From Lojkania enalia (taxonomy: Eukaryota; Ascomycota; Dothideomycetes; Pleosporales): DNA of 64,000 nt. The stretch lies in NCBI GenBank assembly GCA_010094045.1, contig ML986609.1:236689-300688 (forward strand). Direction: 5' to 3'. The notes under the pieces were generated by a model. The model worked only from the letters and a program-made list of their open reading frames with translations, had not been told where the DNA came from and did no database searches. Below are positions 1 through 13,247 of this stretch, one piece after another (position 1 is the stretch's first letter; the number at the start of each line of letters is the position of its first letter). The position numbers and the translations under genes are program-made.

Positions 1-2607
1 ATATTATAAAAATCGAGTTCTTACTCTACTTTAAAGTAGCTTTTAATATAGTAATTATGAAGAGTAATATCTTAAGTAGCTTTTAAAATACTAGCCTAAT
101 TTTATTTAACCTAAATATAGTACTATTAAAGCTTAAAGTTTAACTATATATAATATATTCTACTATTAAAGCGGCTAAACTATTAAAGCGGCCACTTTTT
201 CTTAGTATTACAAATACTACGTACGAACTATAATAAATCTACAACGCGACCTTCTATTAATTTAATAAGAAAGTAGAATTAAGCTTACCTTACAGGCGTA
301 TAAATTAGGCTAGTTTAAGAGTGTATAACACGCTACTATAGCTTTTAACGTATAATATTAACGACTTTCTACTCGACTTTATAGAATCGCGTTTCGCCCT
401 CGTATATAACTAAATTACTAGAAGCTTATAGTAACTAAAGAATAAACAATCGTATAATATATTCTTAACTTTAATTTACAAGGATTTACGCCCCAACTAT
501 ATAAGGTAGTAGATATAACAGATAAACTATTAGGCGTATATAGTAGAATACCTATAGAAAAGAATTAGTTTAAACAATTTATAGCGCGTATAAACGAGTT
601 TAAAACAGCCTTTAATTGAGTAAAGGATTGCTAAAGAATAAAATAAGAGAATCTAGAGGTTATTAACGCGTAGTTTAAGCTCGTATAGGATATAATTGCG
701 AAATATAATATATATAATAATAATATCTATAACTTTAATAAGATAGGTTTTTAGATAGATATTATTAGTATTATAAAAATTGTTACAGGTTTAGAACGTT
801 ATATAAGGCCTACTCTTATATAGCTAAGCGATTACGAGTAGATTATAGTTATCTAGAGTATTTACGCTGCTATATACACGACCCTACTATTTATTATCTA
901 TAAAAGATACATCTATATTTCTATATAGTATAAAGAAGTAGATATACTATACGATTAGAAAATTTTAGTCTTTAAGAACGGCTAGATAAATAACGCGCTT
1001 CGTTTTAAGTAGTTAAAGTACTTTAATAAGTATATAAAGATGCGTTAGGTAGAGTTATATAAGCTACTTATTTTAGACGGCTATAAAAGCTACCTTAACT
1101 AAGAATTTAAAGATTACTACCTTATATAAAAGATTCTAATACTTTATATATCTTCTTATTTATTATATATACTTCAGCCTCTTAATATAGTTTACTTCTT
1201 ACTGTTAAAGCTAAAGTACTTATAGTATATACGAGACTTAGCGCGCTAACGCATCTACTATATTAATAAAGAAGGTTTTCTTCTAGCTTTTAAGAACGCG
1301 TTTTTTTAATATATTTACGTATAAGAACTATTAAAAGGCCTTTAAAGTAATAGGAATTATTCCTCTAAACGCGTAGGTTATATTAAATTACCTTAACGTA
1401 CAACTATATACCCTACTAGAACTACTTTTATAAGAAGACTTCTAGTAGTCTAAAACTCTAAGTAATATATATAAATTTAGGTTACAATTAATACTTATAC
1501 AAAAGTCCTTTATACAATTACTAAAAGAGGCATAAGAAAAATTCTTACAGCTTATAAAAGGTGCTAAGTTAATACTATATTAGAATACGCTTCTTTAAAC
1601 TCGCAACTCTAAGCTTAAAAGGTAATTAGAAGAAGTAACTAAACATAAAACGCGTAAAAGAAAGTATATTTAGTATAGTAGTATAGTATTATATAGCGAG
1701 GGATCTTTATATATAGCTGCTAAAGCATCTATAGGCTTTTAGCCCTTTAAGAAGACTCGTAGTACTAATACTTAAGAAAGGGCTTAACCAGCTTAACGCT
1801 ACTATAGTAACTATAGTAAGACTAGACATAACACTCATACGTGCTAAAAGGATAGTAGGGAAAATTCTAAATTAGATAAAAGTATATTATATATAGGATC
1901 TCTTATTAGTATTAAGTAAATTAACTTTTCGTATATAGTATTCGTTATACTAAGAAAAAGTAGCCGCTTCGATAGTTTAGCCGCTTTAATAGTAGAATAC
2001 GTTACTAATATCCTTTATAGTTAAAGATACCTCTTAGGAGTTAAAAATACTAAGTAATTCTATTAAATTTAGGTTTTAATCTATATACGTTTAATTAAGA
2101 GTTTAAAAGTATCTAGATAGCTTATCTATTTTAATAGTAGAGGCGTTTAAATAGTTTATAAAAGGTGCTGTATATATAATATATAAAAACGTACTATTAT
2201 ACGCTTAGGTTACTAAGCTTTAAGTAGCTAATAAAACTGCTATGCAACGTTAATTGTATAAAAGAAAGTATATATAGAAGAAAGGCAATCTAATAATTAA
2301 AGAAAGCGTTTAATTAACTACTCTAAAAGAGTTTAGTACTCGTACTAATAGGAAGAAGAGTAGGAAGAAAGCGTATATTAATAGAGGCCAGCCCATTTAA
2401 AGGTACTATAAGTAGTATAGTAAGATTAGATATAACTTACGGACGTATAAAAATAATACTATAGATATAGAAGAATAGGCTACTATACTATATAATATAA
2501 TAGAATATAAGAAAGTATAATATTTTACGAAAAGTAGTCGCGATTTTAGTATAATTTTAATATTATAATCAGCTCGCTTAGGTAATTAGCTCGCTTATAC
2601 TATATAT
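1..2607 (+). mobile_element. Pogo-B DNA transposon fragment, split by a Pogo-A insertion and cut by the window edge
   Basis: Bases 1-152 and 2,003-2,607 together match, in inverted orientation, one half of the complete Pogo-B copy at 23,117-24,988. The two pieces are separated by a complete Pogo-A element inserted at a TA. The right end carries the Pogo-B terminal repeat (two copies of a GCTCGCTTA-like motif near 2,570-2,600), followed by TA at 2,608-2,609. Differences from the other copy are almost all C/T or G/A, as RIP produces. No open frame survives. The rest of this copy lies before the window. Confidence 0.75.
153..2002 (+). mobile_element. Pogo-A: complete Fot1/pogo-like DNA transposon relic
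   Basis: The ends are inverted repeats of about 50 bp built from a doubled ATTAAAGCGGC motif (about 155-205, and its complement at about 1,950-2,002). They are flanked by TA at 151-152 and 2,003-2,004, the Tc1/mariner-pogo target duplication. The length is 1,850 bp. On the plus strand near 725-760 the degraded frame reads NIYNFNKIGF. Fot1-type DDE transposases have DIYNFDETGF here, so the first catalytic Asp is mutated to Asn by a G-to-A change. Many stops make it inactive. It sits inside Pogo-B and is the innermost layer of this nest. Confidence 0.8.
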
Positions 2608-5573
2608 TATAAAATATATTAAGATATAATTTTAGTATATTATTTATAAAGTATTAGAATATACTTAGAGTATTAGTTAGATTAAAAAGTATTATTAGGT
2701 ATTTAAATAGTTTATAGTATATATAAAAGGTAGTCTTCTATTTATCTCTCTTAATAATCTTTAGCTTATTAAATATAGTAATAATATTGAGTTTTATATA
2801 GTATTTAGTCTTACTAAATTAGGTTAATATTTCTTAGATTAGTAGAATCGGGTATTAGTTCTTAATAGTAATAGTATTTAAAGTTCTATAGTTTATATAG
2901 AATTAGAAACTACTTCTAGATTTCTTTATAAAGATTATAGATATAACTACTAGTAATAAGCTTACTCTAATAAATCTCTTAGATAAGTTTTTATTAAGGT
3001 ACTTCTTTAGTACCTTTAACTTATTCTAGGATATCCTATAGAGTAAACTAAAGCTAGCTTACTTACTATTCTCTAATTTAATCTTATAATCGTATAATTA
3101 TTATTTAGGTAGCTTATCTATATTCTTATATAAGAAGATAGATAATAGATTATAGTTTTCTTTAAGTATTTTAGTAATAGGATTAGTATATACTTTTAAA
3201 GCTAGAGCCTTATTAATATTAGCTATTAATATAGCGAAGATTTTATAGTTAAATTACTAAAAGAGTTAGACTAGTAGTATAGTATCTATATAATATATAT
3301 TTAGTTATAGTACAGACTTTAAGTATTTAGGCTTAAATAGGTTCTCTTAACTATAATCTTTATCTAAAATTAGATTGGTTTTAGTTTTAAGTTTTTTTAA
3401 CTAGTATAGTATTTTAAACAGCTAATAATTATATTAGGTATAGCTTAATAGGCGGAACTTTAAATAATACTATCTAGGCTTTAAGCTATATAAAAGTCGT
3501 AAATTAATTATTTTAAAATCTTCTTTTATATTAGATTTAAGTAGTTTATAGTCTTTAATAACTATTTAAACAGCTTATTAGTAAATAGTAGTACTAGTAA
3601 ATTATAAATATTAAGTTAGGTATTAGTTAGTAGTAAAAACTAGCTATTTATCCTTATAGTCTAGATTTATATAATACTTATATATCTATAGCTATCTTAG
3701 AATTAACTAGTATTTTCCTAGTATAGTTATATAAAGATATACTATCTCTAAATAGTTTAGGTATTAGAAGATTAGAATAACTAAATAGAAGATAGTTCTT
3801 CTATAAAAATTTTTTCTATTAAAGCTAGTTAAGTATAAATTATATAGAAGTTATATCTTTTAGAGTTTTAGAGTATATATAAAGTCTCTATAGATATAGC
3901 TATAACTAGTAGCTCTAGTATTAATAAGAATATTAATATTTTACTAGACTAGGTCTTAATAGATTAAAAAAGAAGCTAGAATTTAGTAGTCTTATAACTA
4001 TTTCTATAGAAGCTAGTTCTATAGATATATAGAGATTAAGTATAGGCGTAGTTTTAAGAGATAATTTACTTCCGAGATAGACCTTTTAATAATATTCTAG
4101 TTAGTAAAACTAGCTGTATTTAAGAGTAAAAATAACAGCTTTATTTATAAGATAATAAGCGTATTAAAAATTGGTTAGAAGATCGATTAGAGGGTTAAGA
4201 GTAGAACTTATAAGATATAGTAGAGCTCTAAAACCCTTAACAGATTAATAGTAGAGGGGTATTATATTCTAGTAAAATATATCTCTTACTACTATACTTA
4301 TAATAATATTCTTTATAACAGCGCTTTTCTTATTTATTAGAGCTTATAGGCGTATAGCTAAAAGTATTAAGTTCTATAACGTTTAGGTTTTTCTAGTAAG
4401 TAGTATAATACTTTAGTTATTTATAGTAGTTATTAGATAGATAATATAGATTAATATTATATAGGGAAATTAAGTTAGTATAGTTATTTAGAGTGCTAGA
4501 TATTATAATACTAATTATAATACGGTAGAGCTTATTAAAGAGAGAATATTAGAAATATATAATTTATCCAATCTTATTTAGTTTAGTATCTATAATTAGG
4601 CGTTAGAATTTAGTAAAGCAAGTAGAAAACCTACTTTAGCCTTATTTTAAGGTTTCTAACTTACTTTATACTATAGTCTCCTTATTCTAGTTATTATAGG
4701 TAGATTCTAAGAAGGCGACTAAGCTGTTTATAGAGTTAATACTCTTATCTATTAATAGATTAACTAATATTACTAGATCTTATTCTAGGCAGGAATAGAT
4801 ATATAGAAGGCGAGTATATTTAGTTGGGTATTAGTTAGTATTTCCTTCTAGTTTATAGTAGAGTTTTCTAATAAAGAATAAAAGTTCTAAATATTTACTA
4901 GAAAATATTAGAGGGTTAGATAAGTAGTTGGAACGGAAATACGGGTTATATATAGTCTTAAATAGATTAGAAGTTAATATAGGTATCTATTTAGAAGCTA
5001 GGGTTATAGGCTAAATCGAGCTAAAAGCGGGTAATAATTCTATTACTATTAATATACTAGTAGCTAGTAGAGGAGTAACTATTTAATAGCTACTAAATTT
5101 CCTTTATATTACTTTAAGATTTAACTTATAATAGTTCTTCTAGGTTACTAAAACCTCTACTAGTATCTTATTCTTCTACTATAAAGAGTTTAAGTTACTC
5201 TAGATCTCTTTAAGTATATTAATAAACGCGTTCTTATTTATAGTATATAATAGTAGATAATATAATATAATATTATAGACGCTTATATATAGTTAGTTAA
5301 TTATACTTTAGGTAGTTAACTCTATTACTATATACTATATATAAATATTAAAATATTATATAAAAAATAGAGATATCTATATTATATAGATTTTTATAGG
5401 AGCTAGATCTGTACTACTATATAGGCTAGCTAGATTAGTAAAACCTTCCTCTATTATAGTTAAGATAAGTCGGTTATATTCTAGCTAGTAGTTAATAACT
5501 ATTACTAGCAGCTAGTTTAGATATTATAGTAAGGGTAGTATAGGTGTAGAGGTGTCGCGGTATTACTATAACA
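2608..5573 (-). mobile_element. Gypsy-2 fragment: 5' LTR plus gag/RT-side internal region
   Basis: Bases 2,608-5,270 align end to end with about 16,040-18,686 of the complete Gypsy-2 copy, mostly with transition differences. They are followed by a 303-bp LTR at 5,271-5,573. The element reads on the minus strand, so this is its 5' half. The RNase H, integrase and chromodomain half would lie beyond the Pogo-B insertion, left of the window. No intact frame remains. Confidence 0.8.
5271..5573 (-). repeat. Gypsy-2 5' LTR
   Basis: This 303-bp LTR has the same length as both LTRs of the complete copy at 12,945-18,989. Its plus-strand right end is TATAACA, which still keeps the terminal CA that RIP has changed to TA in the other copies. 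The next bases, GCGTT, probably belong to the target duplication. Confidence 0.8.
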
Positions 5574-6700
5574 GCGTTCTTAAAAGCTAGAAGAAAGCCT
5601 TCTTTATTAATATAGTAGACGTATTAGTATATTAAGTCTTATACGCGCTATAAGTACTTTAGCTTTAATAGTAAGAAGTAAACTATATTAAGAGGCTGAA
5701 GTATATATAATAAATAAGAAGGTATATAAAGTATTAGAATCTTTCGTATAAGGTAGTAATTTTTAAATTTCTAGTTAAGGTAGCTTTTATAGCCGTCTAA
5801 AATAAGTAGTCTATATAACTCTACCTAATATATTTTTATATACTTATTAAAGTACTTTAGCTACTTAAAATTAAACGTATTATTTATTTAGCCGTTCTTA
5901 AAGACTAAAATTTTCCAATTATACGGTATATCTACTTCTTTATATTATATATAGATATAAACGCGTCTTTTATAGATAATAAATAGTAGGGTTATATACG
6001 TAGTAGTATAGATACTTTAGATAACTATAACCTACTTACGATTATCTAGCTATATAAGAGTAGGCTTTGTATAATATTCTAAACCTATAATAACCTTTAT
6101 AGTACTAATAATACCTATCTAAAAGCCTATCTTATTAAAGTTGTAAATATTATTATTATATATCCTATACGAGCTTAAACCATATATTAATAACCTCTAG
6201 ATTTTCTTATTTTATTCTTTAGTAATCCTTTACTTACTTAAAAGCTGTTTTAAACTTATTTATACGCGTTATAAATCGTTTAAACTAATTCTTTACTATA
6301 AGTATTCTACTATATATACCTAATAGTTTATCTACTATATCTACTACCTTATATAGCCGGGGCGTAAATTCTTATAAATTAAGGTTAAGAATATATTATA
6401 TAATTGTTTATTTCTCGGTTATTATAAGCTTCTAGCAATTTAGTTATATATAAGGGCGAAATACAATTCTATAAAGTTGAGTAGAGAGTTGTTAATATTA
6501 TATATTAAAAGCTATAGTAGTGTATTATATACTCTTAAACTAGCCTAATTTATACGCCTATAAGGTAAGCTCAATTCTACCTTCTTATTAAATTAATAGA
6601 AGGTCGTATTGTAGATTTATTATAGTTCGTATATAGTATTTATAATACTAAGAAAAAGTAGCCACTTTAATAGTTTAGCTACTTTAATAGTAGAATATAT
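5574..6700 (-). mobile_element. Pogo-A fragment interrupted by Gypsy-2
   Basis: This is the reverse complement of about 153-1,300 of Pogo-A, ending with the doubled GCGGC-type terminal repeat at about 6,645-6,700 and a TA. It starts exactly where the Gypsy-2 LTR ends, so Gypsy-2 probably inserted into this copy. The missing part would be left of the window. It is heavily RIP-mutated with no open frame. Confidence 0.7.
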
Positions 6701-6811
6701 TATAAGATCTTTTATTAATATTAAATAAATTAACTTTTTATATATAGTATTTATTATACTAAAAAAAAGTAGCTACTTTAATAAGTTAGCTACTTTAATA
6801 GTAGAATATAT
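6701..6811 (+). mobile_element. Pogo-A terminal remnant
   Basis: About 110 bp matching 1,890-2,002 of Pogo-A, including one terminal repeat and a TA at 6,812-6,813. It adjoins the inverted Pogo-A fragment at a TA, consistent with one Pogo-A copy having inserted into another. Confidence 0.6.
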
Positions 6812-7703
6812 TATAGCTTTTTATATTTTAATTAAAGTTTTTAGACTAAATAATACTAATCTTATTATTTATCTGGCTATTATTACTAGTTATAATTACC
6901 GAATCGTCTAGTATATTATTACTTTTATACTAATAAGATAGATAGTAGATACTTTTAAAAATAATATGTAGTAGAATTATCTAGCTAATTATTAAAATTA
7001 TTAAAATTATTATAGTCTATTTATAATTATCTAGCTAAATAGCCTTTATATAATAATTTTCTAACTCTATAATAACTAGCTAAACTAATATTTAGCCTAT
7101 AATAAAGCCTATTTTATTAAAATTATAGGTATTTTTATTTTAAATTTTATACTTCTTCTTTATATTCTATAAAAGCTAGAACTATATACTTATAATTATT
7201 AGATCTTTATATAGAGCTTACTACTAATTATAAGAATAGTTTAATTAGATTTTAAAGCGTTTAATATACTATATAAAGTTTTAAAGCTAGTAGATACTAA
7301 TTTAACTAGCGTTGTATTTAGCTAATATTCTATTTACTATAACTTATATACTATTAATTATAGGCGGAAATCCTTATAAATCCTAATTAAGAATATAGCT
7401 AATAAGTACCTTCTCTTTAGTCTTTATAAGCTTCTTTAAATTTAGCTTATAATTATATTATATAGCTATTCTAGTATATTAAAGGTAGAGAATACTTTAA
7501 GGGTAGCGAAAAATTATTATAGTACTATTCTCGGTTAATATTTAACCTCGATTAATAGCTAAGATTATAAGAATAATTTATAATTCTTTATAGGTTAATG
7601 ATATATTACTATATTAAGCTATTAGACGTTAATTAAAGTAGGCCGTTAAAAGTTTAGTAAGATAATAGCTTACTTATACTAATAGCTCGCTTGTAAACTA
7701 TAT
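6812..7703 (-). mobile_element. Pogo-C fragment
   Basis: Matches about 9,640-10,524 of the complete Pogo-C copy with mostly transition differences. It ends in the Pogo-C terminal repeat (AGCTCGCTTGTAAACTATAT) followed by TA at 7,704-7,705. It is truncated on the left where Pogo-A remnants are inserted. Confidence 0.7.
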
Positions 7704-7839
7704 TAAACTAGAAGAATTAATATAGTTAATATAGCAATAGCAATTTAGTATAAAATAGTAAGAAGAAAATATTAGAGAAATATATAAAGGGAATATAAAT
7801 AGTTTACTAACCCTACTATATAATTAAAAAGAGTAGAAT
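7704..7839 (+). mobile_element. Gypsy-1 internal 3'-end remnant, left flank of the Gypsy-3 insertion
   Basis: Bases 7,745-7,830 resemble the stretch just upstream of the 3' LTR in the Gypsy-1 copy at about 54,740-54,800, including the shared motif ACTAACCCTACTATATA. The sequence then stops at the Gypsy-3 LTR and resumes at 32,526 with the polypurine tract and 3' LTR of Gypsy-1. Bases 7,835-7,839 (AGAAT) are the probable target duplication partner of GGAAT at 32,526-32,530. Confidence 0.6.
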
Positions 7840-8118
7840 TGTAATAGTATAGGTAAGATAATAGATCTGAATATAGCACAAATCTATTTAGAGGTATATA
7901 AGAGTATATAAGGGATTAGGGACCTAGGAATTCTATTAATACCTATAAGTCTTATATAAAAGGATATAGAAAAACTACTAAACTACTTATAAAGGAGTAT
8001 ATAATTATATATAGATAGAAAAAGGGGTAGAACTAGGGGTAGAATAAGATAAGTAAAAAGCTTTAGGATAAGATTATATATAAAGTTTTTCGTAGAACGA
8101 TTTCTTTATATTATTATA
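7840..8118 (-). repeat. Gypsy-3 3' LTR (heavily RIP-mutated)
   Basis: This 279-bp LTR aligns without net length change to 32,247-32,525. Nearly every difference is a C or G in the right copy and T or A here. Bases 8,119-8,133 (CTACCCCCCTTCTT region) are the complement of a polypurine tract, which marks this as the 3' end of a minus-strand element. Confidence 0.8.
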
Positions 8119-8672
8119 CTACCCCCCTTCTTATAGGCTAATAATCTCTATCTATACTAGTTCAGGAGGGAATTAGAGCTATTATAGATAGGTTCTAGTA
8201 TAAAGAAATTTCTTTAAGAAGGTATTTACCAATAAGAACTAATATATATAGTTACTTATAGAGATGTATATATTAATATAATATTAAGTAAGGTTTTTAT
8301 AGTAAGTATAATTAACCTATATATCAGCTAGTAACTACTATTATAATAGTTTATTAATATTGCAATTTTATCGCGTATAGTAATAAGCGTTTACTAGCCT
8401 TAATATATTACTAGATTACTATTAACTAAGCTTTCTTAACTAAATAATAACTTCTGCTCTATATATATTATTACGCGTCCCTAAAACTATTAATTATTAA
8501 AGTATTATTAACGCTTTATAGAAAAAAATTAATTAATATACTACCCCGCCCGCCTCTTAAAGCCTCTTTAAAAACCTTCTAGGTTATCTACCTTTAAGCT
8601 ATATATATACTCGCCTGCGGGCAGTATATAATATTTACCTTTTAGTTTCTAAGATTAAAAAAATGCGAGTAT
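8119..8672 (-). mobile_element. Gypsy-3 3' internal tail
   Basis: This stretch lies between the Gypsy-3 polypurine tract and the Pogo-C insertion. It is AT-rich with no open frame and no protein domain that I can recognise. Confidence 0.4.
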
Positions 8673-8674
8673 TA

Positions 8675-10524
8675 ACGTAGTTTACAAGCGAGCTATTAGT
8701 ATAAGCGAGCTGTTACCCTACTAAAATTTAAATGACTTAATCGCGATAATTATCAACCATATATATATATACTATAGGAAGTAATAGTCTATTAGTTTAT
8801 TTAATACCTACGCTATTAATTTAGCACGTTCGAGTATTATAGCTAGGCTGTTTACAGCGCCTGCAGTTCTATTAAAGCTGGCTACTCTCTTATAGCTAAG
8901 TACTCTAATTACGAATTTCCTTATTAATCTACTCCTCAACGTTATTTTAATTAATTATATCCTTACCTACAGCTTTTATTAGAATCCCCTACTTCTATAA
9001 TCGCTTTCTTTTCCGTTGTTTTCGCTTTATTGCTGCCTCTTTCACTCGCTTAAGGCTCTTAATTTAATTAGCTATCAGCACGATTAAATGCGTTATTATT
9101 ATAGCGCTCTTTTAAATCTAATTAAAGGCTGTAATAATTAACGTAGGTAATAAATCTTAATATTACTAAATCCTACTATAAATTATTATTAATTAAGCCT
9201 TTAGTTCGCGTATATTACTAGGTATTTTAGCCTCCTAAGGGGTAGTTTCTAGTATAGGTGGTATCGGCGTACGTAGCTTAATATTAAGCTTTAATAGTAC
9301 CGCCTCTAAATTATATAGTACTATTCTAACGCCTCGAAAGCTTACGCGGATATTAGCTTCTATAATTAATCGATTATAGGCTGCTTTAAAGGCTGGAAAG
9401 AAGGTAGTCTTATTAATATAGTTAATATAATTACGTACTAAGGCTAAAATCTTAATACTATATGCGCGCTTTAATAGCGAGAAGTAGCTTATATTAAATA
9501 GCTATAGTAGGTGCGACGAATATAGCGGTATATAGAGATAGATAATCTTCTCCTTTTTACAGATCTCTTAAAACTCAAGCGAAATGTAGCTATTATAGCT
9601 GTTAATAACTAGTAATCGATAGGTACCTATTATATAGCTCTTTATATATTAATTAAAGTATTTAAGCTAGGTAATACTAATCTTATTATTTGTCTAGCTG
9701 TTATTACTAGTTATAATCGCCCAATCGCCTAGTATATTATTACCCTTATACTAATAAGATAGGTGGTAGACGTTCTTAAAAATAATAAGTAGTAGGATTA
9801 TCTAGCTAATTATATTAATTACTAAGATTATTATAGTCTATTTATAATCGCCCGGCTGGATAACCTTTATACGATAATTCTCTAACCCTATAATAACTAG
9901 CTAAGCTGATATTTGATCTATAATAAAGCCTGTCTCGTCGAAATTATAGGTATCCTCATCTTAAATTCTATACTTCTCCTTTATACCCTATAGAAACTGG
10001 AACTATACGCCTATAATTATTAGATCTTCGTATAGAGCTTACTACTAATTATAAGAACGGTTTAATTAGGTTCTAAGGCGCTCGGTATACTGTATAAAGT
10101 TTCGAGGCTAGTAGATACTAACCTAGCCAGCGCTACGTTTAGCTAATAGTCTATTCGCTATAGCTTATACGCCGTTAATTATAGGCGGAAATCCTCGTAA
10201 ATCCTAATCAAAAATATAGCTAATAAGTACCTTCTCTTTAGTCTTTATAAGCTTCTTTAAATTCGGCTTACAATCGCATTACGCAGCTATTCTAGCGCGT
10301 TAAAGGCGGAGAGTACTTTAAGAGTAGCGAAAAGTTGTTGCAGCGCTATTCTCGGTTAAAACTTAACCTCGATTAATAGCTAAGATTATAAGAATAATTT
10401 GTAATTCTTTATAGGTTAATTGTATATTACTATATTAAGCTATTACGCGTTAATCTAAATAGGCCGTTAAAAGTTTAGTAAGGTAACAGCTCGCTTATAC
10501 TAACAGCTCGCTTGTAAACTATGT
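8675..10524 (-). mobile_element. Pogo-C: complete Fot1/pogo-like DNA transposon
   Basis: 1,850 bp with inverted terminal repeats that each contain two AAGCGAGCT motifs (about 8,675-8,720 and 10,480-10,524), flanked by TA at 8,673-8,674 and 10,525-10,526. On the minus strand around 9,920-9,960 the frame reads DEDTYNFDETGF, the first catalytic aspartate block of Fot1-type DDE transposases, still intact here. Numerous stops elsewhere rule out function. It is clearly less mutated than the fragment at 6,812-7,703. Confidence 0.85.
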
Positions 10525-12939
10525 TATACCTTATAAAATAAAAAGTATAACCCTATATAAATCGCATCTAATACTAGTAGAGTATTTACTACTAATATAC
10601 TTATAGATCCTCTCCTACTATAAGAAGGAGTTTCTGGTCCTCTAGGGCTATCTTAAACTATAAGCAGCGGCCTAATATATAGGAGATAAGAAGGATAAAA
10701 AGGTAGCTTTTAAGGCTATTTTAAAGTCCGCTTATAGCCTAGCGCTTATAACTTAGGTTATAAGAAGTTAGAAAGATAGTCTTCTTATAGCTAGTATCTA
10801 GGTAGCTTTATTCTACTAGAGTACTAAGTTGCTCTATTAGATTTCAGCTCTAAAAGCTTTAATATCTAATCTTTAAGCTAATATTACAACGCTTTTAGGC
10901 GGCTAAAACGAGGTAGAGGAAGTTTAAGGGGAGTTTAGAGGGAAGGAAAAGAAAGAAGGGTAGAAAAGAAGAGAACTAGGGAGGTATCTAACAGCCTACT
11001 ATTAGACCCTCTAGATTCTATAGAAGAATAATTTTAGGCCTATACTTTAGTTTTTAAAATCTACTACTTAACTCTTATATATTATTATCTACTAGGTAAT
11101 CTATATTCTCTATACTATCTTTATATATCTTAATCTATTTAGTTAAGATTTTTAAGAGTCTTAAGTAATTTAGATACTTATTATAAAAAGCTCTAAGCTT
11201 ATAAAACGAACCTATAAAGTTTAAAACTTTATATTAGATTAGATTAGAATTATATTCTATCTATTTTATATAGTATTTAAGGGTTTTATAATATAACTTA
11301 CTAGCTAGTATTTCTTTAACCTCCTACTCTTCTACCCTATTAATAGTAATAGCGGGTGGTTTCGGAACTTCTTATCTAGATAGAGGGTTCTAAAGGTTTT
11401 TATATAGTAGGTTTAGTACGAAGATATTATATATATTTAACTCTAGGGGTAGTTATAAGCGATATAAGTTTCTAACCTACTCTAGTACTTTAAAAGGACT
11501 CTTTTATTAATCGGATAGCTTTTAGCTTAATTTCTGGACCGTAAAGTTCTTAGTATTTAAGTAGACTATATTACTAATCTACTAATTAATTAGTTACTAG
11601 TAACAGTTAATAATAGATTATATACAATCCTAAACCTTCTTAATATTAGTTTTTACAGTTTCTTAAACTATATATATATAAGTTACTAGAGTTAAAGTAT
11701 TCTTACAATTTAATTTATCTATCGCAGTAATAGGATTAACAGAATATTTCTAATTCTAACTCTAACAGAGCTTAAATCTGTATAGAATCTAATATAAGAA
11801 TATTCTAATAGTTACATAGGGTAGAGTTACTTATACTCGGTCGATTATAGGTAATAGAGAACTCTAGTTGTTCTAGTAGAAGGATATAAAAGAACGCAGT
11901 CTCTAATCGATATACTTATTTATAATCTCTATCTATCTATTAGTCTCTTTATAATAAATAGTAGATAGTTTAATCTTTACGCTTAAAATATAGTAGAATT
12001 TAAACTAGAAGCTAGATATAAACTAAAATTCTTAGTCTAAAATAATAGTTTTAGGTATATAGCTAAAGCAGTAAACCTATTAAATAAATAATTCGGCTAT
12101 TTCCTATATATTAATTATATAATAGTAGAGAATAGATATAACTTATTTAGATAGGTAATCGATTACTACTATAATCTAATTATATCTAGACTTATCTATA
12201 GAAAAATCTTTAAAGTTAATATAGAGATACTATATTAGTTAATTTAATATAGAAAGTAGATAGATAAAACCTAGGGTTTAGGTTTATATTAGATAAGCTT
12301 TATAATATAGAATATAATTACGTATATATTATTTATAAGTAGCTTTTATACCCTTCTAATAGTACTTCTAAGATAATAACTAATAGGTTTTAGTAGCGCT
12401 TAAGTATATAGAGGATATTTAGTTATAAGTCTCTTATATAAGTTATATATAAAAACCTGAATCTAATAGAATATATAAATAATTGTTGTAGAGAAGTAGT
12501 CTATTCTCTATCTAATATTTACGGGGTAAAAGTATACGTTCCTATATAAAGGAGACTTAGTTTTCCTATAGTAATATATTAATTAACTCTAAAAAGTCTA
12601 GTAATATAACTTACTCCTAATCTTTAATAATATTTAGTATAGCTACTTAAATTATTATTTAGATAATATAGAACTAGGCTAATTCGGTATTAATTTAGGG
12701 GTAAAGTTGATATAGTCTAAATAGGACTTTTAACTAGTTATTAATTTAAGCCGCTTTTAAGTTTTCTATATCTTATTTATAATAACTAAGAATATCCGCT
12801 CTAGTATTATTCTTATCTAAAGTATACTTAATTCGGAACTAATACTAAACTAATTCTTTAGTTTAATAAACTTAATAAGTATTAAGTACTTTTATAGTTA
12901 TAAATATTCGAGTAAGTAATAATTAATATATACTAGAAT
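10525..12939 (-). mobile_element. Gypsy-3 internal segment: integrase C-terminus and chromodomain
   Basis: On the minus strand, about 11,250-11,600 reads as a degraded integrase tail followed by a chromodomain: an EEWEVKEILASK-like stretch, then YYIKWIEY, which matches the (Y/L)(L/I)KWKGY core. Chromodomains at this position are typical of fungal chromoviruses and help target integration to heterochromatin. Stops are frequent. Bases 10,530-11,000 hold no domain I recognise. Confidence 0.65.
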
Positions 12940-12944
12940 TCTAG

Positions 12945-13247
12945 TATTACGGACGCTTATATATAGTTGGTTAATCGCACTTTAGGTAGTTAACTCTATT
13001 ACTATATACTATATATAAATATTAAAATATTACGTAAAGAATAGAGATATCTATATTATATAGGTTTTTATAGAGGCTAGGTCTGTACTGTTATACGGAC
13101 TAGCTGGGTCGGCGAAACCTTCCTCTATTATAATTAAGACAAGTCGGTTATATTCTAGCTAGCAGCTAATAGTTATCGCTAGCAGCCGGTTCGGGTATTA
13201 TAGTAAGGGTAGTATAGGTATAGAGGTATCGCGGTATTACTATAATA
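12945..13247 (-). repeat. Gypsy-2 3' LTR
   Basis: 303 bp, left LTR of the complete element. By eye it differs from the right LTR almost only by transitions, with one A/T exception in the CTATATATAAA region. The adjacent polypurine tract (complement of about 13,248-13,260) identifies it as the 3' LTR. Confidence 0.9.
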
